A stretch of 64,000 nt of DNA from Leptobrachium leishanense (Eukaryota; Chordata; Amphibia; Anura; Megophryidae), in assembly GCA_009667805.1 (NCBI GenBank), contig CM019069.1, positions 51,954,422 to 52,018,421 of the forward strand, read 5' to 3'. Of the stretch, positions 43,346-55,818 are shown one piece after another. The stretch's first letter is position 1. Every line of letters starts with the position of its first letter. The notes beneath the pieces were generated by a model, which saw only the letters and a program-made list of their open reading frames with translations, was not told where the DNA came from and did not search any database. A program made the translations under genes and the position numbers.

Positions 43346-43464
43346 AAAAAAAAAAAAATTTTTTTTTTTTTTTAGGGGTGGGGCCACCCAGTGCAGGCCA
43401 CCGCCCCCTGGAAAGTGCCGCCCTAGGCCTGGGCCTAGTCGGCCTAGGCCAAAATACACCAGTG

Positions 43465-44737
43465 TCCGCGAGCCAACAATGACGGCTTTGCGAGCCGCCA
43501 CTGCCAGCTACAGCTACACAAGCCGCACAATGAGGAACGGTTACCATAATGGAACCTGGGTTGGGGCCCACTGCTCCCCTAGTTGGCAGTGCGCACTAGG
43601 CGGTTGCCTAGCTTGCCTTGTGGGAGCACCGGCCCTGATTGTTTAATTTCTTTGGATGTAGCTGTATATAATTAAAAGTGCCATGTTTCTGTTAAACACG
43701 AAAAAGACTTGTGAATAACCGAAACATTGCTTTTAATGAATCTCCAATAAACCTGCCCTGCAAGAAAGATTCGGAGTGCCTGTTCCTTGTTTATTCTGTA
43801 CCAACCTAAACTGGAAGACCTTTGGGTTGTATAGTAATTTACTGCCTAGGACAATGCAATACATTATTAGACTATATTGACATTTAACAGCTACAGCTGA
43901 ATATTCTTATGTTGTTTTTAGCCTTGAAAGATTTTACCATCACCTGCTTGATAATTATTCTTGTACTCCATAGACCTGTGTAGGTAATTGGCTGTTTGAT
44001 GTTTATCACACTAGATATCTTATAAAAGCCAAAATAAAACAGAACAAACCGATTTAAGCACGTTAAACATGCTTTTTCTTTAATAAATCAATGAGTATAA
44101 ATATATAAAAACTGATGTCCTTTAGGCCAGCGATTAATGGGTAAGACACAGTACGTTTAAATGATAGATTTATAAAATGATTGCTGAACAAGAAACTTAA
44201 CATGTATCTAACTTAGCCGCAGGTACTGAATTTACAAGAGCCGTGAGCAGTGTGATGATATGCATTTATCAAATTCTCCTTTTCACAACGGATTCTGTAT
44301 TTAAATTACCATAATAATGTGCATCACAGGGAGTATTCGAAGGAAAAACATGGGAAGTCGAGAGTCGTTTGTTTGAACTGATGAAAATATCTGAAACCAA
44401 AAACAAATTAGAAATAAAAATAGCTACATTCACACTTTCATAGAAAAGCACTTTCTAACTGCTCTATAGGCTGGTTTAATTTGCATATTTGTTTCTCCTA
44501 TATAAATCACTGTAAGAGGTATAAAATCTAATGCTTATTCCTTATTAAGTGCAGGAATAAGAAGCCTTTGCGGGATTTTTTCTTTTACTGCCCTTTGTAG
44601 GCGAAACCTTATTTTTCCTCCTTTGCATTCTAAGTAAAATTTTCAGGGTAAAAACACACAAAATATTGACTTGATTTGGCAAAACAAAATAATATGGAGA
44701 GCAAAAGTCGAGGGGTCAACAATGTCACCAGATATCT
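43465..44737. other. unassigned DNA with one GAAAC-type box
   Basis: At 43700-43760 AAGACTTGTGAATAACCGAAACATTG followed by AATAAACCTG (given in part) resembles the repeat box at 26340. 44040-44700 shows no repeat signature and no gene. Confidence 0.4.
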
Positions 44738-45345
44738 AGAATACAGGATGGGCAGGATGGATCCTTGTTTTCATGTTTCCGTCAAATTCTGACCCTGCCA
44801 TCTGAATGTCACAGCTGAAATCGAGACTCATCATACCAGGCAGCGTTTTTCCAATCTTCTATTGTCCAATTTTGTTGAGCCTTTGCGAATTGTAGCCTCA
44901 GTTTCCTGTTCTTAGCTGACACCAAATGTGGTCTGCTGCTGCTGTAGCCCATCTGCTTCAAGGTTCGACGTGTTGTACATTCAGAGATGGTATTTTGCAT
45001 ACCTTGTATCGAGTGGTTATTCGAGTTCCTGTTGCCTTTCTATCATCTCGAAACAGTCTGCCCATTCTCCTCTGACCTCAGAAAGGCATTTTCGTCCACA
45101 AACTGCCATTCACTGGATATTTTCTCTTTTTCGGACCATTCCCTGTAAACCCTAGAGATGGTTGTGCGTTAAAAGCTCCATTGATGAGCAGTTTTTGAAA
45201 TACTCAGACCAGCCCATCTGGCATCAACAACAATGCGATGTTCAAAGTCATTTAAATTCCCTTTCTTCCCCATTCTGATGCTCGGTTTGAGCTTCAGCAA
45301 GTCGTCTTCAGCACGTCTAGATGCCTAAATGCATTGAGTTGCTGC
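44738..45345 (-). pseudogene. second Tc1-type transposase remnant
   Basis: The minus-strand frame 45000-44809 reads TTRRTLKQMGYSSSRPH...AKNRKLRLQFAKAQQNWTIEDW...DESRFQL, the central Tc1 region with the first catalytic Asp. Neighbouring frames continue both ways: upstream a start-like GGAAGAAAGGG region (about 45275) and helix-turn-helix segment, and downstream HSDGRVRI to about 44740. Stops and shifts are frequent, and the second Asp and final Glu are missing. It belongs to a different, more decayed Tc1 family than the copy at 10759. Confidence 0.85.
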
Positions 45346-46534
45346 CATGTAATCCGCTGACTAGCAAGTGGTCAGTTACATTGCAATATAGTGTAATAAG
45401 TTGGACTGTGCCTTGAGTAATAAAGTAATAAGTTGGACTGTGCTTTGCTGTTTGTGGTGCACCCAGTTTTTAGAGCAAAATCTGTGTTATGAAGAAATGA
45501 TTATGGAATTTGATTTGTCTTTTGAATTTGATATTACACAAAAGCTCATAGGTTTAAATAGCAGCTTATTATATAATTATATCAGCAATTAAAGGAGCAC
45601 TCTAGAAAAAGACAACGCATTAAAACTCCATTCCACTATGAATTCACAAATATAAATGATGATGACAATAATAATATATTTCCTAAATATTTCTGCTTGT
45701 TTAATTGTATTTATTAAGTTCTTTAGTTCTATATATCTTCGCCTCTCTACCTGTCTGCCTGCCTATCTATCACTTCCTACAGGTCTGCATGTTTAATGCC
45801 AAGTCCTGATTCTCTGTATTATATCTAAAATATTCATAAATAATGTCTTGAATTGTGCTTGTTCAGGTAAAATATAAACCTCCCAGAGAAAGCAATTGTT
45901 CACTTGCAGGTTCGTTACCAAGTTAAACTTATTGCTTATCAGCAATATTGTTAAAAATCAAAGCCCTGAAACAGAGCAGTAATTAATAACACTTTGGGTT
46001 CTTTAAGATTGTACGTTGATGAAGATTCACGAGAAAAGTCAATAGTTCATCCCTGGTGACTCCACTCGTATTTGTTTATCTGATTGGAAGGCCTAGTAAT
46101 ATGTTAGTGCTGACGAATGCTATCTGTAGCGGATAATTCGAGTGCGGCGTTACAGTCTCTTGTAGTTTGATCATTAGGAAAATATATGTTATATAAATTA
46201 TACTAAATAAAAGATAATAGGACAGTTAACCTGTACGTACTCAAAGCGCACCCGTATCACCTGCATTCTACACAGGTTCCTGATGCCTATAATCTAAATG
46301 AAGTGTGTGTATATGACCATTAATGTGTTTTATGTCAGTAAGTGTGCATCAGTGTCAATGAGCATGCGTGCCAGTAATATTGTGAATGTGATAATTAATA
46401 TATTTTTTTCCCCAGTGATGGTGCCCAAGATTAACAACAGAACATATACTTATGCATCGTGTATGGTATATGTGACGTGCGTCACTTTGAACTTGGGGAC
46501 ATGGGCCTAGAGATGTATTTGGGAGGTGCAGGCC
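45346..46534. other. unassigned DNA, one TTAA-type end
   Basis: TTAAAGGAGCACTCTAG starts at 45589, the same end type as at 51-54 and 54660. 45850-46090 is repeat-free with TAATTAATAAC and TGATTGG motifs. No gene. Confidence 0.35.
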
Positions 46535-47110
46535 TGATGTTCTATATTATTTCCCTGCCCCCTCTTAAATTGAAGTCACCTTGTGTCTAGGATTATAGGT
46601 GCAGGTTGTTTGTGTAATCTGTGTTATATATGAATACTGTTGTTGATATCGTACTATCTGCTGATTGGTTACTGTGTGGTTCATCTTTGCTTTTTCCAAC
46701 TCCCCCTATCTGGAATGTGTTTGTATCTGTTAAAGGTTTGAATGGATATTGTTCGGTCTTGTTTGCCAAATGTTGAGTAATACTAATCCCATTATCTATC
46801 CCTGGTCTAACTATAGCAAGAAAAAAGATGTCATCTGCGCTCGTTTCTATACAATTCCATGTCCCAGACTCCAGGACTCAAACCAGAAACTTCAGAGCAG
46901 TGAGAGTAGAATTCTATGGGAGGGAGTTAATGATGAAGTGCAGCAGAAGCCAGAGTGTCATTTCCTATTGGCTTCTAGGCTCCGCCTGGCACAGTGTATA
47001 TTATTTCATTAAAGGCTCAGTTACACTCTGACTGTTATAATCTCAAGATCTGCGTCCTGACTCTTTTCTGGGGAATGCTTTCACTGCCCTTTGCGTGTAC
47101 CCATCCTTAA
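46535..47110 (+). mobile_element. candidate solo LTR
   Basis: The promoter-like part has GGCTCCGCCTGGC and GTGTATATTAT (about 46993), followed at 47008-47013 by ATTAAA and a C/T-rich downstream part, the layout of an LTR. The start TG near 46538 and the end are tentative, and no duplication was found. Confidence 0.35.
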
Positions 47111-47431
47111 GCTCCAGCTAAGGACTGGAGAAAAAAAAGAAAACTGAATCAATGGCCCCACCTAGCGGTAGTTCTTAACAAAAAAACAAGATGCAGAAAT
47201 AAGTCTGTATATAATAAGCATATATCAATGCATGTAGAGAAACTCAATATGAGTCATAAATATAGAATTACACAGAGGATCTAAGTCCATGAACTTCTTA
47301 AAGGTGAATAAGCAGCTGTCCCCCTCCATTTGGTGGTATATCCAAAACCATCGGCGAAGTAGGATAAGAAAGAGATATGGCAGAGTCAGCGATTCCTTCA
47401 ACAGTGGCTTTTCTCTCTCTATCTTCTTTCT
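47111..47431. other. unassigned DNA
   Basis: No recognised feature. It resumes after the piggyBac-like insertion at 48578. Confidence 0.4.
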
Positions 47432-47435
47432 TTAA

Positions 47436-48573
47436 CCACTTCGCTGCGGAGGACGCGCTCCGCGCGTCCTGCCGCAGGAAGGGTTGGCTGCGGAAGACGT
47501 GCTGAGCGCGTCCTCCTGAAGCAGCCTGCATCTTGGATGTCAACCCGTCAATCCGGGACCGCCGCGGGCACAATAGATGTCATCGCGGCGGCGCAATGAC
47601 ATCTATTTCAGGCGCCCCCCTCGCGTGTGCGGAGGAGGCGCCTGAAAGGGAGGGGGGGGAGGTCCTTCGGACCTCTCTCCCTCCCAATCGTGGGGGTCCT
47701 GAGCTTAATGTCAGGCACCGTTTGGAAGGGCACAGCCTGCCCTTCCAAATGGTACCTGGCATTAACCCCATGGGGGCCGGATCACGAATCGGCGCCAAAA
47801 AGCGCCGGTTCGTGATCCTTTCCCGGAGTTGGCCAACATCTTGGATGTCGGCCAAGCCTCCGGGAACTCCCCCTGAGGACTGGCGTCATCGTGCATAGCA
47901 CGATGAAGCTAGTCCTGGAGTTAACCCCTAGCTGCCACCAATGGTGGAGATAGGGGGTTCCAATGAAGCCCCTATCTCCCGATCTGTGGCAGCTAGGGGT
48001 TAATGTTTGATATCGTTGGATCGGCCAGAGCATGGCCTTTCCAATGATATCAAACATGACTGTGAAAAAGTTTTTTTTTAAAAATAATAATAAAAAAATA
48101 AACAAGTTTTTTATTTTTTATTTGTTTTGTTAATGCAGCAATATTGTTCCCATTTAATTTATAATGTGAACAATGATGCTGCACTAACGATTTTTGTATG
48201 GGGTGCGTTTGTTAAAAATAGCGAAATTTTCCCCCAAAAAAAATGTAACGAGAGCCCATTTCAAATTTTTTTAACAAGCGCACCCCATACAAAATATAAC
48301 CGCAAACGATCGCATGTTAAAATGTGAAAAAAAACACTTTACACGTTGTAAATTTAAATTTTATTGCATATTGTGTTATAATATACAGACAGGACATAAC
48401 GTATACATATAATAATGACATATTATGAATCTTCCGAGTCTGCCGGAAAGAACGATATAATATGTCTGGGTCATATAATAAAATAAGGCTTCAAAACGCG
48501 GTTAAACATGATGAGCGAAACCGGTAAAAATTACCTCAGCACACAGGCGGGAAATGCCTCAGCAGCGAAAGGG
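47436..48573 (+). mobile_element. piggyBac-like string-of-hairpins element, copy A
   Basis: TTAA lies at 47432-47435 and 48574-48577. Ends are CCACTTCGCTGCGGAGG and, in reverse, CCCTTTCGCTGCTGAGG. From 47440 to about 48060 the sequence is a chain of separate hairpins: GAGGACGCGCTC and its partner, GCCCTTCCAAATGGTACC-type, ACTGGCGTCATCGTGC/GCACGATGA, TAACCCCTAGCTGCCAC and its complement, and TTGATATCGTTGGA and its complement. An AT-rich half follows. No protein is encoded, so it would need transposase in trans. TTAA targets and CCCTTT-type ends fit piggyBac. Confidence 0.8.
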
Positions 48574-48577
48574 TTAA

Positions 48578-49927
48578 ACGTGGATATATACCTCAAACAA
48601 AGCAGAATTTAACATAGCGCAGCAATATGGTCTCCACATATTCAATGAAAAGAGAGGGAATAAACTCACATATTATGGTGTCTCGATCAGACACTTGATA
48701 TATCCAGCAGCCGGTGATTTTCTAAGGAGCACCGGATCTCCCGAACATCCAGCAAGGTCCTTCGAGTGTCGAATAAGGCCAGGATTCGCAAGATTTGCAA
48801 ACAAACAGATTTATTATAAGATTATAGCGAAAATAAAGGCACAAAATACTGCTGGTGGGAGAATGTGGGTCCAGCAAGGAAGCGTTTTTTACAGATGTGA
48901 CCCAGTTGGGTACGGAGATCTGTTACAGTATATTTCTCTGATTAGTGTGTCTACCATAACATGTTTATTTGTCTCACGCAAAAATACTATGGTCTTGATT
49001 TAATTTGGCTCAATCCCTGAAATCTACTGCGGGGTTTTTCTACTGCAAATTGTCCATTTTTAAAAAATTTTTTAGGGAAATTGCAGCTTTAGCGATTCAA
49101 TTCAAATTAATCAGTAAGCTAATTTTTGAAAAAATATCAAGCGTAGAAAGGGGTTGATGAATGGATTTTCAGGCAGGGAAACAGAGAAAATCAGACTGCA
49201 ACCCTCTTTCAAACACTGTTTTTTTCAATTCAGCAGAAGTAGTGAAAATCGATATAATACTGTCCAAAAATATGCTTTTTTTATCGTCTTTACAGGCCCG
49301 CCTGTCTTTGGACCAGCATAATTTTTCAATTTTCAGCTGTGGCCACATTTTATGATTGCATCAGCCAATTGTTTGAGAAAGATATTAGTGGAAACTCACC
49401 AATGTTTTTTTTTTACAACAAAAGAAAGAATTAAATCGAGCTCTCTGTGTAGTGCACATTTGTTCATGTTACTTTGATTATGGTACAAAGGATTGTCAGG
49501 GATTATTATCTCTGCACGTGACTACAACATGTCGAGATTTATATTCAATAAGAAACTTATACGAGACACAAATATCAATCGTTTATATTTCCTAGAAATT
49601 CTACTAAATTCTTTTATTTGTCTGTGTTTTGCTTTGAAGAATACACTAGTCAATAATCGGATAAAAATATATATATATTTATTACATATACAAAGAAGTT
49701 TCAAATCTCATATCATAAACAAAGATTTATAAACCACAATCCGTCCACCAACACATAGACAACTAGCTTCACAATATATGTATCACCTGTTAGTAACTGC
49801 ATATATGATTAATATCATTTATCTTCTCAGTTAGTAACTATACACAAATGGTTAATAAACATTTCTGCTTAACGAAAATTTAACATATATTTCCCAGCAA
49901 ACCAATGTTTAACAAGCTAGATCTTGT

Positions 49928-49968
<41 letters not shown>

Positions 49969-50124
49969 TCTATGCTACATGGATCAACAAAAGATGAGCT
50001 ATTACTTATTCTATTTTTAGAATGATAAGTAATAAAAACTTATTTAGTGAATCCTCCCCTAATATCGAGAATTAAACTTCTAATCTTCTGCTTTTTATAT
50101 TGTAGTTATATAATTCCCTGCTTA
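48578..50124. other. unassigned DNA between the two hairpin elements
   Basis: No gene recognised. A long AT dinucleotide run lies at 49930-49962. Part of 48580-48980 looks repeat-like but is not assigned. Confidence 0.4.
49930..49962. repeat. (AT)n microsatellite
   Basis: About 16 uninterrupted AT units. Confidence 0.9.
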
Positions 50125-50128
50125 TTAG

Positions 50129-51363
50129 CCCTTTCGCTGCTGAGGCTTTTCACACCTCTGTGCTGAGGTAATTTTTACCGGTTTTGCTCATCATGTTTAA
50201 ACGTGTTTTGAAGGCTTATTTTAGTATATGACCCAGACATATTATATATCGTTCTTTCCGTCAGACTCGGTAGATTCATAATATGTTATTATTATATGTA
50301 TACGTTATGTCATGTCTGTATATTATAACAAAAAATGCAATAAAATATGTATTTTCAATAATTTACAACGTGTAAAGTGTTTTTTTTCACATTTTAACAT
50401 GCGAGCAATTGCGGTTATATTTTGTATGGGGTGCGCTTGTTAAAAAAATTAGAGATGGGGTCTCGTTACATTTTTTTTTGGGGAAAATTACACAATTTTT
50501 AACAAACGCACCGCATACAAAAATCGTTAGTGCAGCATCATTGTTCACATTATAATTGAAATGGGAACAATATTGCTGCATTAACGAACCAAAAAAAGAA
50601 AAAAAAAATGTTTATTTTTTTTTTATAATTTTTTTTTAAATATCTTTTTATTTTTAATTTTAATTTAAATTTTTTTTAAAAAACTTTTTTCACAGTAGTG
50701 TTTGGTATCGTTGGAACGGCCATGCTCTGGCCGATCCAACCATACCAAACTTTAACCCCTAGCTGCCACGGATCGGGAGATAGGGAGTTCATTGGAACTC
50801 CCTATCTCCACCGTTGGTGGCAGTTAGGGGTTAACTCTAGGACTGGCGTCATCGTGCTATGCACGATGACGCCAGTCCTCAGGGGGAGTTCCCGGAGGCT
50901 TGGCCGACATCCAAGATGTCGGCCAGCTCCGGGAAAGGATCACGAACCGGCGCTTTTTAGCGCCGATTCGCGATCCAGCTCCCCAGGGGTTAATGCCAGG
51001 CACCATTTGGAAGGGCAGGCTGTGCCCTTCCAAATGGTGCCTGGGTTAACCCCCGCAACGCCGCCGATCGGGAGGGAGAGAGGTCCGAAGGACCTCCCCC
51101 CTCCCTTTCAGGCGCCTCCTCCGCACATGCGGGGGGGCGCCTGAATTAGGTGTCATCGCGCTGCCGCGATGACACCTAATTTCATCGGCGGCGGTTCCGG
51201 ATGCTGGGCTGACATCGAGGATGTCAGCCCGCACCGGAGGGGCCAGCGATCGGCCGGAACCCGGCCGAACGCTGACCCCAAAGGGAGGACGCGCTCAGCG
51301 CGTCCTCCGCACAGCGGGAGCCATGTGGAGGACGCACTCAGCGCGTCCTCCGCATGGAAGTGG
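50129..51363 (-). mobile_element. piggyBac-like string-of-hairpins element, copy B
   Basis: Reverse orientation to copy A. TTAA lies at 51364-51367; the other flank is TTAG (50125-50128), one base changed. The GC-rich half (about 50698-51355) holds about 13 consecutive hairpins. The clearest are 50842-50880 (GGACTGGCGTCATCGTGC, 3-nt loop), 50984-51045 (GGCACCATTTGGAAGGGCA), 51146-51183 (AATTAGGTGTCATCGCGC), 51283-51308 and 51328-51353 (GAGGACGCGCTCAGCGCGTC-type). Stems are mostly perfect, so the folds are recent or maintained. Confidence 0.82.
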
Positions 51364-51367
51364 TTAA

Positions 51368-52962
51368 TTTCAATCACAGTAATTTCCAAATTCAATATAT
51401 ATATATCGGTATATCAATCTTTGCAACAGTTTCTTTAGGATGAATCCTTATATCCAATTCTTCTTCATATCTCTATCTGCAGATATAGAAATATTTTGAA
51501 GACTTTAGATCTAACAGTAATCTGAGAAATCTCAGTCTATCTGTTGCAAGAAATACTCCAAATATATATAATTTTTCTTAATAAAAATAGCTTTCATACA
51601 TTACCTCTCCAATCAGGATTCAATGAATTATAGCCTTTGAATATTCTTTATGTAATATTGTTTTTGGAATATGTGAAAATTATCAATGTCAGATAATCAA
51701 TGCATGTGAGTTAGAGATTTGGTGTGAGTTAGAGATTTGGTGTGAAATCTTGAGTGTATTGTCGTGTCCTGGAAGTCTGAATGCATTGTTGTGTAAGTCT
51801 GAATGCCTTGTAACGAACAGTGCGGCTCCAATTATAGTCAATTTGACGTCACGGACAATCTATTCTCTATATTAAATATAATCTTTACTATCCTCAAGAG
51901 GGCAGTGTTGCACTTCAGATTAATTCCACCATTTAATTTTTATATCTCTTATCTCAGATCAAAAGGTTAATCTGACTTACAAAGACCCTCTATTTTCAAT
52001 ATAGACTCTGAGTCTATCCTGCCAAAATAAAATTTATGTCTCTACTCCTCTCAAAGTTTTTACTGGGTCTCTTTATCAGTTGAATTCCTTTCTCTGTTAA
52101 AATCACAAAATCTCTTCAGTAATTATACTATTTACCAATCCTATACTCTACAATATTTATTGGAGCATCTATTTTCTACTGTAAATATAATATTATTCCT
52201 ATACCCAAAGAGAAAATATCTTTTTGTTTTGAAGACTTAAGACAAACCAATAAATTTAATTATGACAGGTCTAGCACTTAGCTTCACCACTATATCACAT
52301 AAAGACATTTTAAGGTTCCCTCATGTCTGGCATTTATAGAAATTTCACCTAGCCGTGAACTATTTAAAAAAAACATCTCTGTTAATTTCTAAAACTAGGG
52401 AAAATTGAAAAAGAAAAGACTTTCCATTTAAAACAAAATGGCTACAGGCATCCACTTAAATTTTTTTCTCCTAATATACCCGACAGGATACATATATTTC
52501 TCACAATGTGCGCATGCGTGTGTCAGCCAAATAACAGCCACTCTGTTGCTTTGTGAAATGCTGCAGGACTGTCTAATGCAGCGCCAATTATGTTTTTCAA
52601 TCAAACTGAATTTTGTGTTAGATAAATTGTGCAGAGCTATGAAATATTGACATGGAAACAATCCTATTGTGTTCCTATGGTAACTTGATACAATTCATCA
52701 ATTAGTGTTCCGCTAATTAGTGTTCAAAGCGGAATATTGGAAAAATATATAAACACATTCATTATGTTAAAAGATGATGGAGGTGCAGCTCTGAAAAACT
52801 AAACTGCAAGAGAAAGGTAACGTGGGTCTTCTGAAGAGGTTTTTCTAAGCCAAATAGAATTTATAAGAGCTTATGTATATTTTAATACATTATATGGCCA
52901 TCCTCAACATGTTAAAGGGATTATAAAATAAAAAATGACATGTAGAAAATGGTGCAGGAAAT
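51368..52962. other. unassigned AT-rich DNA
   Basis: No gene or named repeat. A small duplication of GTGAGTTAGAGATTTGGT lies at 51708-51745. Confidence 0.4.
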
Positions 52963-53092
52963 GGGCCCTATTCCATAGTTGGTGCTAACTTAACCAGAGC
53001 TGTTGTGAACTTACCAGAGCCATTATAGTCTATGCAGTTGTTAAGTTTACAACAGCTCTAGATAAGTTAGCACCAACTTTGGAATATTGCCC
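52963..53092. mobile_element. 130-bp palindromic MITE with GGGCCCTATT end
   Basis: GGGCCCTATTCCATAGTTGG at the left and GGGCAATATTCCAAAGTTGG in reverse at the right, then TGCTAACTTANCNAGAGCTGTTGT in both arms (given in part). The end resembles that of 19695-20353, but the element is far shorter and almost wholly palindromic. Confidence 0.8.
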
Positions 53093-53601
53093 TATGTGCT
53101 TTACTCAGATTTTTTATTATTCTATTCTATTCTATATTTTATTCATTTTTAAAGGACCTTTTTATTGTTTAAACGCATTTTAATGCATTTATATTAGTCT
53201 TCGGGAACTCCATTGTCAACGCACTTTGGTGACCCTGTGGGGAATAGTGAATTTACTGGAGGGTCGACGAAATGGAACCGCCGAAGTGCGCCAAACTAGA
53301 AAGCACCAAAATTTTGCTGGCATTTCCATGCTTTCTGATAACCCCTCTATTCTTTGGTGGTCTGGTAAACAAAGACATGTCCCTTATTAGGTCTCTCGAG
53401 GTCCAGGAATCTCTCAACTCCCACAAGAAAGCCATGAAGCATCAAAAAGAAAACCTATGGTTATACAAATACATGCAGGGTTATTCAGAGGAAGGTGAAA
53501 ACCAGTAGAACTGGCAGTAGAAGAGAACAATCTAGACCAAACAGCCGATTTGGAAAGTGAGATAAATGGGAGAATTTTTCTGGTTTGGCTATTTTGACCT
53601 A
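53093..53601. mobile_element. half of a diverged CAGGGTTAT-family element and flank
   Basis: 53200-53345 has CTTTGGTGACCCTGTGGGGAAT, a GAATTTACTGGAGGGTCGAC mirror and CTTTCTGATAACCCC as its end. These are related to 43110-43245. The remainder to 53601 is not identified. Confidence 0.45.
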
Positions 53602-54506
53602 CAGGGTTATTCAAAGAGAATCGAAAAGTCACCGCACATTCAGTGACTTTTCGTTCTCTTCAATTCGGCTTGATTCGGCGATCCCATTTCGATGACCCTG
53701 CGGTGTATTCAGCAAGCACCACAGGGCCATCGTAGTGCAGGGAAAAGCCGCCGCAAACCCGCCGAACACTCACCGCAAAACCCGTTGAACGTACACCGAA
53801 ACCCGCAAAAACATCTTGGTTAACCCCACCGAAGACGCCGGAGAAACCCAAGCAGGAGCCGATCAGAGCGCAGAGCAGCTGCCGGAAAAACCCGACACTG
53901 CAGACGAATGGAGTGAAAAAAAATAAAAACAGTATGCTTGAATGTTTGAAAAGTGAAACGCTGTTTGCAAACAAACTACTGAGCGAAAATCTCTGAAATT
54001 TACATTTCAGGTCCAATGAATGGTAATAAAAAGGGCTGTTACAGAAAAAAGAAAAAACGTTTAAAAAAAAAAAATAGGGAAAATTTGTTTTGTAAAAAAA
54101 CCCGAAAAATGCTTAAAAGATCGAAAAAAATCTATAAATAAAGAGACTTTTTACTTCAGAATATTATAACAAATAGTTTGTTAGATATTGGATTTGAACG
54201 GAAATATTTTTAACATTGAAGCCTATGGGATTCGCCTGAATAAACCTGTCTGATGAAGCAACCGAATGGCAGGGCATTTCCGCAACTTTTCACTGTTGGT
54301 TTTTGTTCTCTGAATAGAAGAAGCTATGGGGATTTCACTGCCCTCGAACAGGCACTGAACAGGCACCGTATGTGCACGCAATTCGGCAATATTTGGCAAA
54401 TTGCCTGCTCTCTGGATAGCTGAATGGCCAGGAAAGGTAACCGACCGCTGAATTTCAGCATTCGGTTGCCTTTCGCCTGCAATTCGAAGCTCTTTGAATA
54501 ACCCTG
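53602..54506 (+). mobile_element. CAGGGTTAT-family element, copy 3, CTA duplication
   Basis: CAGGGTTATTCAAAGAGAAT and, in reverse, CAGGGTTATTCAAAGAGCTT form the ends. CTA lies on both sides (53599-53601 and 54507-54509). It has both subterminal hairpins: GTCACCGCACATTCAGTGAC on the left and GGTAACCGACCGCTG with its partner on the right (54436-54472). Length 905 bp. This is the best-preserved copy. Confidence 0.85.
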
Positions 54507-55152
54507 CTAGAATTTTCACTTCCCCAGTTATTGTCCTGAGTTTCACCTTTCTTTGAATAGACCTGTTATTATTGCCCTTAGTGAGGGTCTGTGAGGATGA
54601 AAACCTGAAAGCCAGTAGTGTAGGCTTGTCTCTCATTTAATTTAGTGAGAAGTGCTCCTTTAAGTTTATTTATCTTCTACTCAGATGCCCACTCATTTAT
54701 GATGGGGAACAGAGTGTGGCACCATACACATTCACGTCTCCAGTAATCTATGTATGTAAATACCAGAATATTCAAATTAATTCATCTGTCCACCCACCTT
54801 GATGGTATTACGAACATCACAGAAGAATCCTGTAAACAGGATATAATTCCAGGAAAATAGTATTGCTCCCTCCCACGTGCAGAAAGGTCATGATTTAGAT
54901 ACTGTATCTGTTTCTTGATGAGCATTTACATTTTGCAGTAACACCAAAGTGTCGTCTCCTAATACAGACTTTTCTTGCATTAAAATGTCTCCAATGTGAG
55001 AAAATGTAACCTCCCTTTCATTCCTTATTCATGACCGTTAAAGATTATTGACCATGGACCTCTCACTGGATCAGTATATATTTTTTTATTTGTTAAGCAT
55101 TTTGAAGCAAAGAACATTATCACAGACACAGAAATGGACCATGATAAAAATG
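54507..55152. other. unassigned DNA, one TTAA-type end
   Basis: GAAGTGCTCCTTTAA ends at 54663, the same terminus type as at 51-54. Otherwise nothing recognised. Confidence 0.35.
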
Positions 55153-55160
55153 CTGTAACT

Positions 55161-55346
55161 CAGTGGTTACCAACCCTTGACCTCAAGTCCCGCTGTCAGG
55201 CCAGGTTTTCCAGATATGTGAAGCACAGCACAGGTGATATGATTTGCTGCTCAGTGATTGCAGGATTCAGTCTGTATTTCCCCCAAGGGAATCCTTTACA
55301 ATCTTACCTATTAGGGGTATTTGAGGACCAGGGTTGGAAACCACTG
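55161..55346. mobile_element. hAT-type MITE, relative of 22863
   Basis: CAGTGGTTACCAACCCTTGA and, in reverse, CAGTGGTTTCCAACCCTGGT. CTGTAACT and CTGTCTCT outside match at 6 of 8 bases. The interior AGGCCAGGTTTTCCAGATAT is like the 22863 copy. Confidence 0.8.
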
Positions 55347-55354
55347 CTGTCTCT

Positions 55355-55814
55355 GGTCTAGATCCAGTGTACCAACCAGCAAAGAGGTTTTGGTTTGTTA
55401 CTACTTTTAGCTTATCTATAAACTATTGTGATGTTGAACTATCATGTACAATAGTGATTCACAGATCAGTTCACATAAACAAAATGCTTATTACAATAAA
55501 GCTTATTTTGATTTGATTTGATTTGAACAAAATGCTTATTACCATTTGGTCTCAGCAGCCATATCTGCCATATGCAGTGGAAGAACTGTTAGTGTTCTTC
55601 AGTAAGTGGGCTGCAAATCACAGGCCTAAATACATTTGTTTAAATTGGGTAACCACCTGTTAGTGAAATATTAATGGCAGTTTTTAGGACCTTGAACTAT
55701 TTGTCACAAATACATATATGGGTTTGATTTGCATATAAATTTCAGATGAAGATACACCAGATTCTTAAGACTAACTAGTAAGTTGTGTGCCAGTGAACCA
55801 ATCTTTAAACTGTA
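55355..55814. other. unassigned DNA
   Basis: No gene recognised. A short GATTT tandem (TTGATTTGATTTGATTTG) lies at 55508-55526. Confidence 0.45.
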
Positions 55815-55818
55815 TTAA

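Larger units (their letters stand above)
41807..43464. mobile_element. 1.66-kb non-autonomous hAT element
   Basis: CAGTAGTGTATTTAGG at the left and, in reverse, CACTGGTGTATTTTGG at the right. TCCACGAG and TCCGCGAG lie just outside (7 of 8 bases match). Inside are a 55-bp tandem array, a diverged CAGGGTTAT-family element and a SINE tail. No transposase is encoded. Confidence 0.75.

Noticed and set aside
47533..47898. 121-codon frame in GC-rich DNA, and its antisense partner
   Set aside because: Both strands are open because the region is a series of palindromes in the hairpin element; no protein features.
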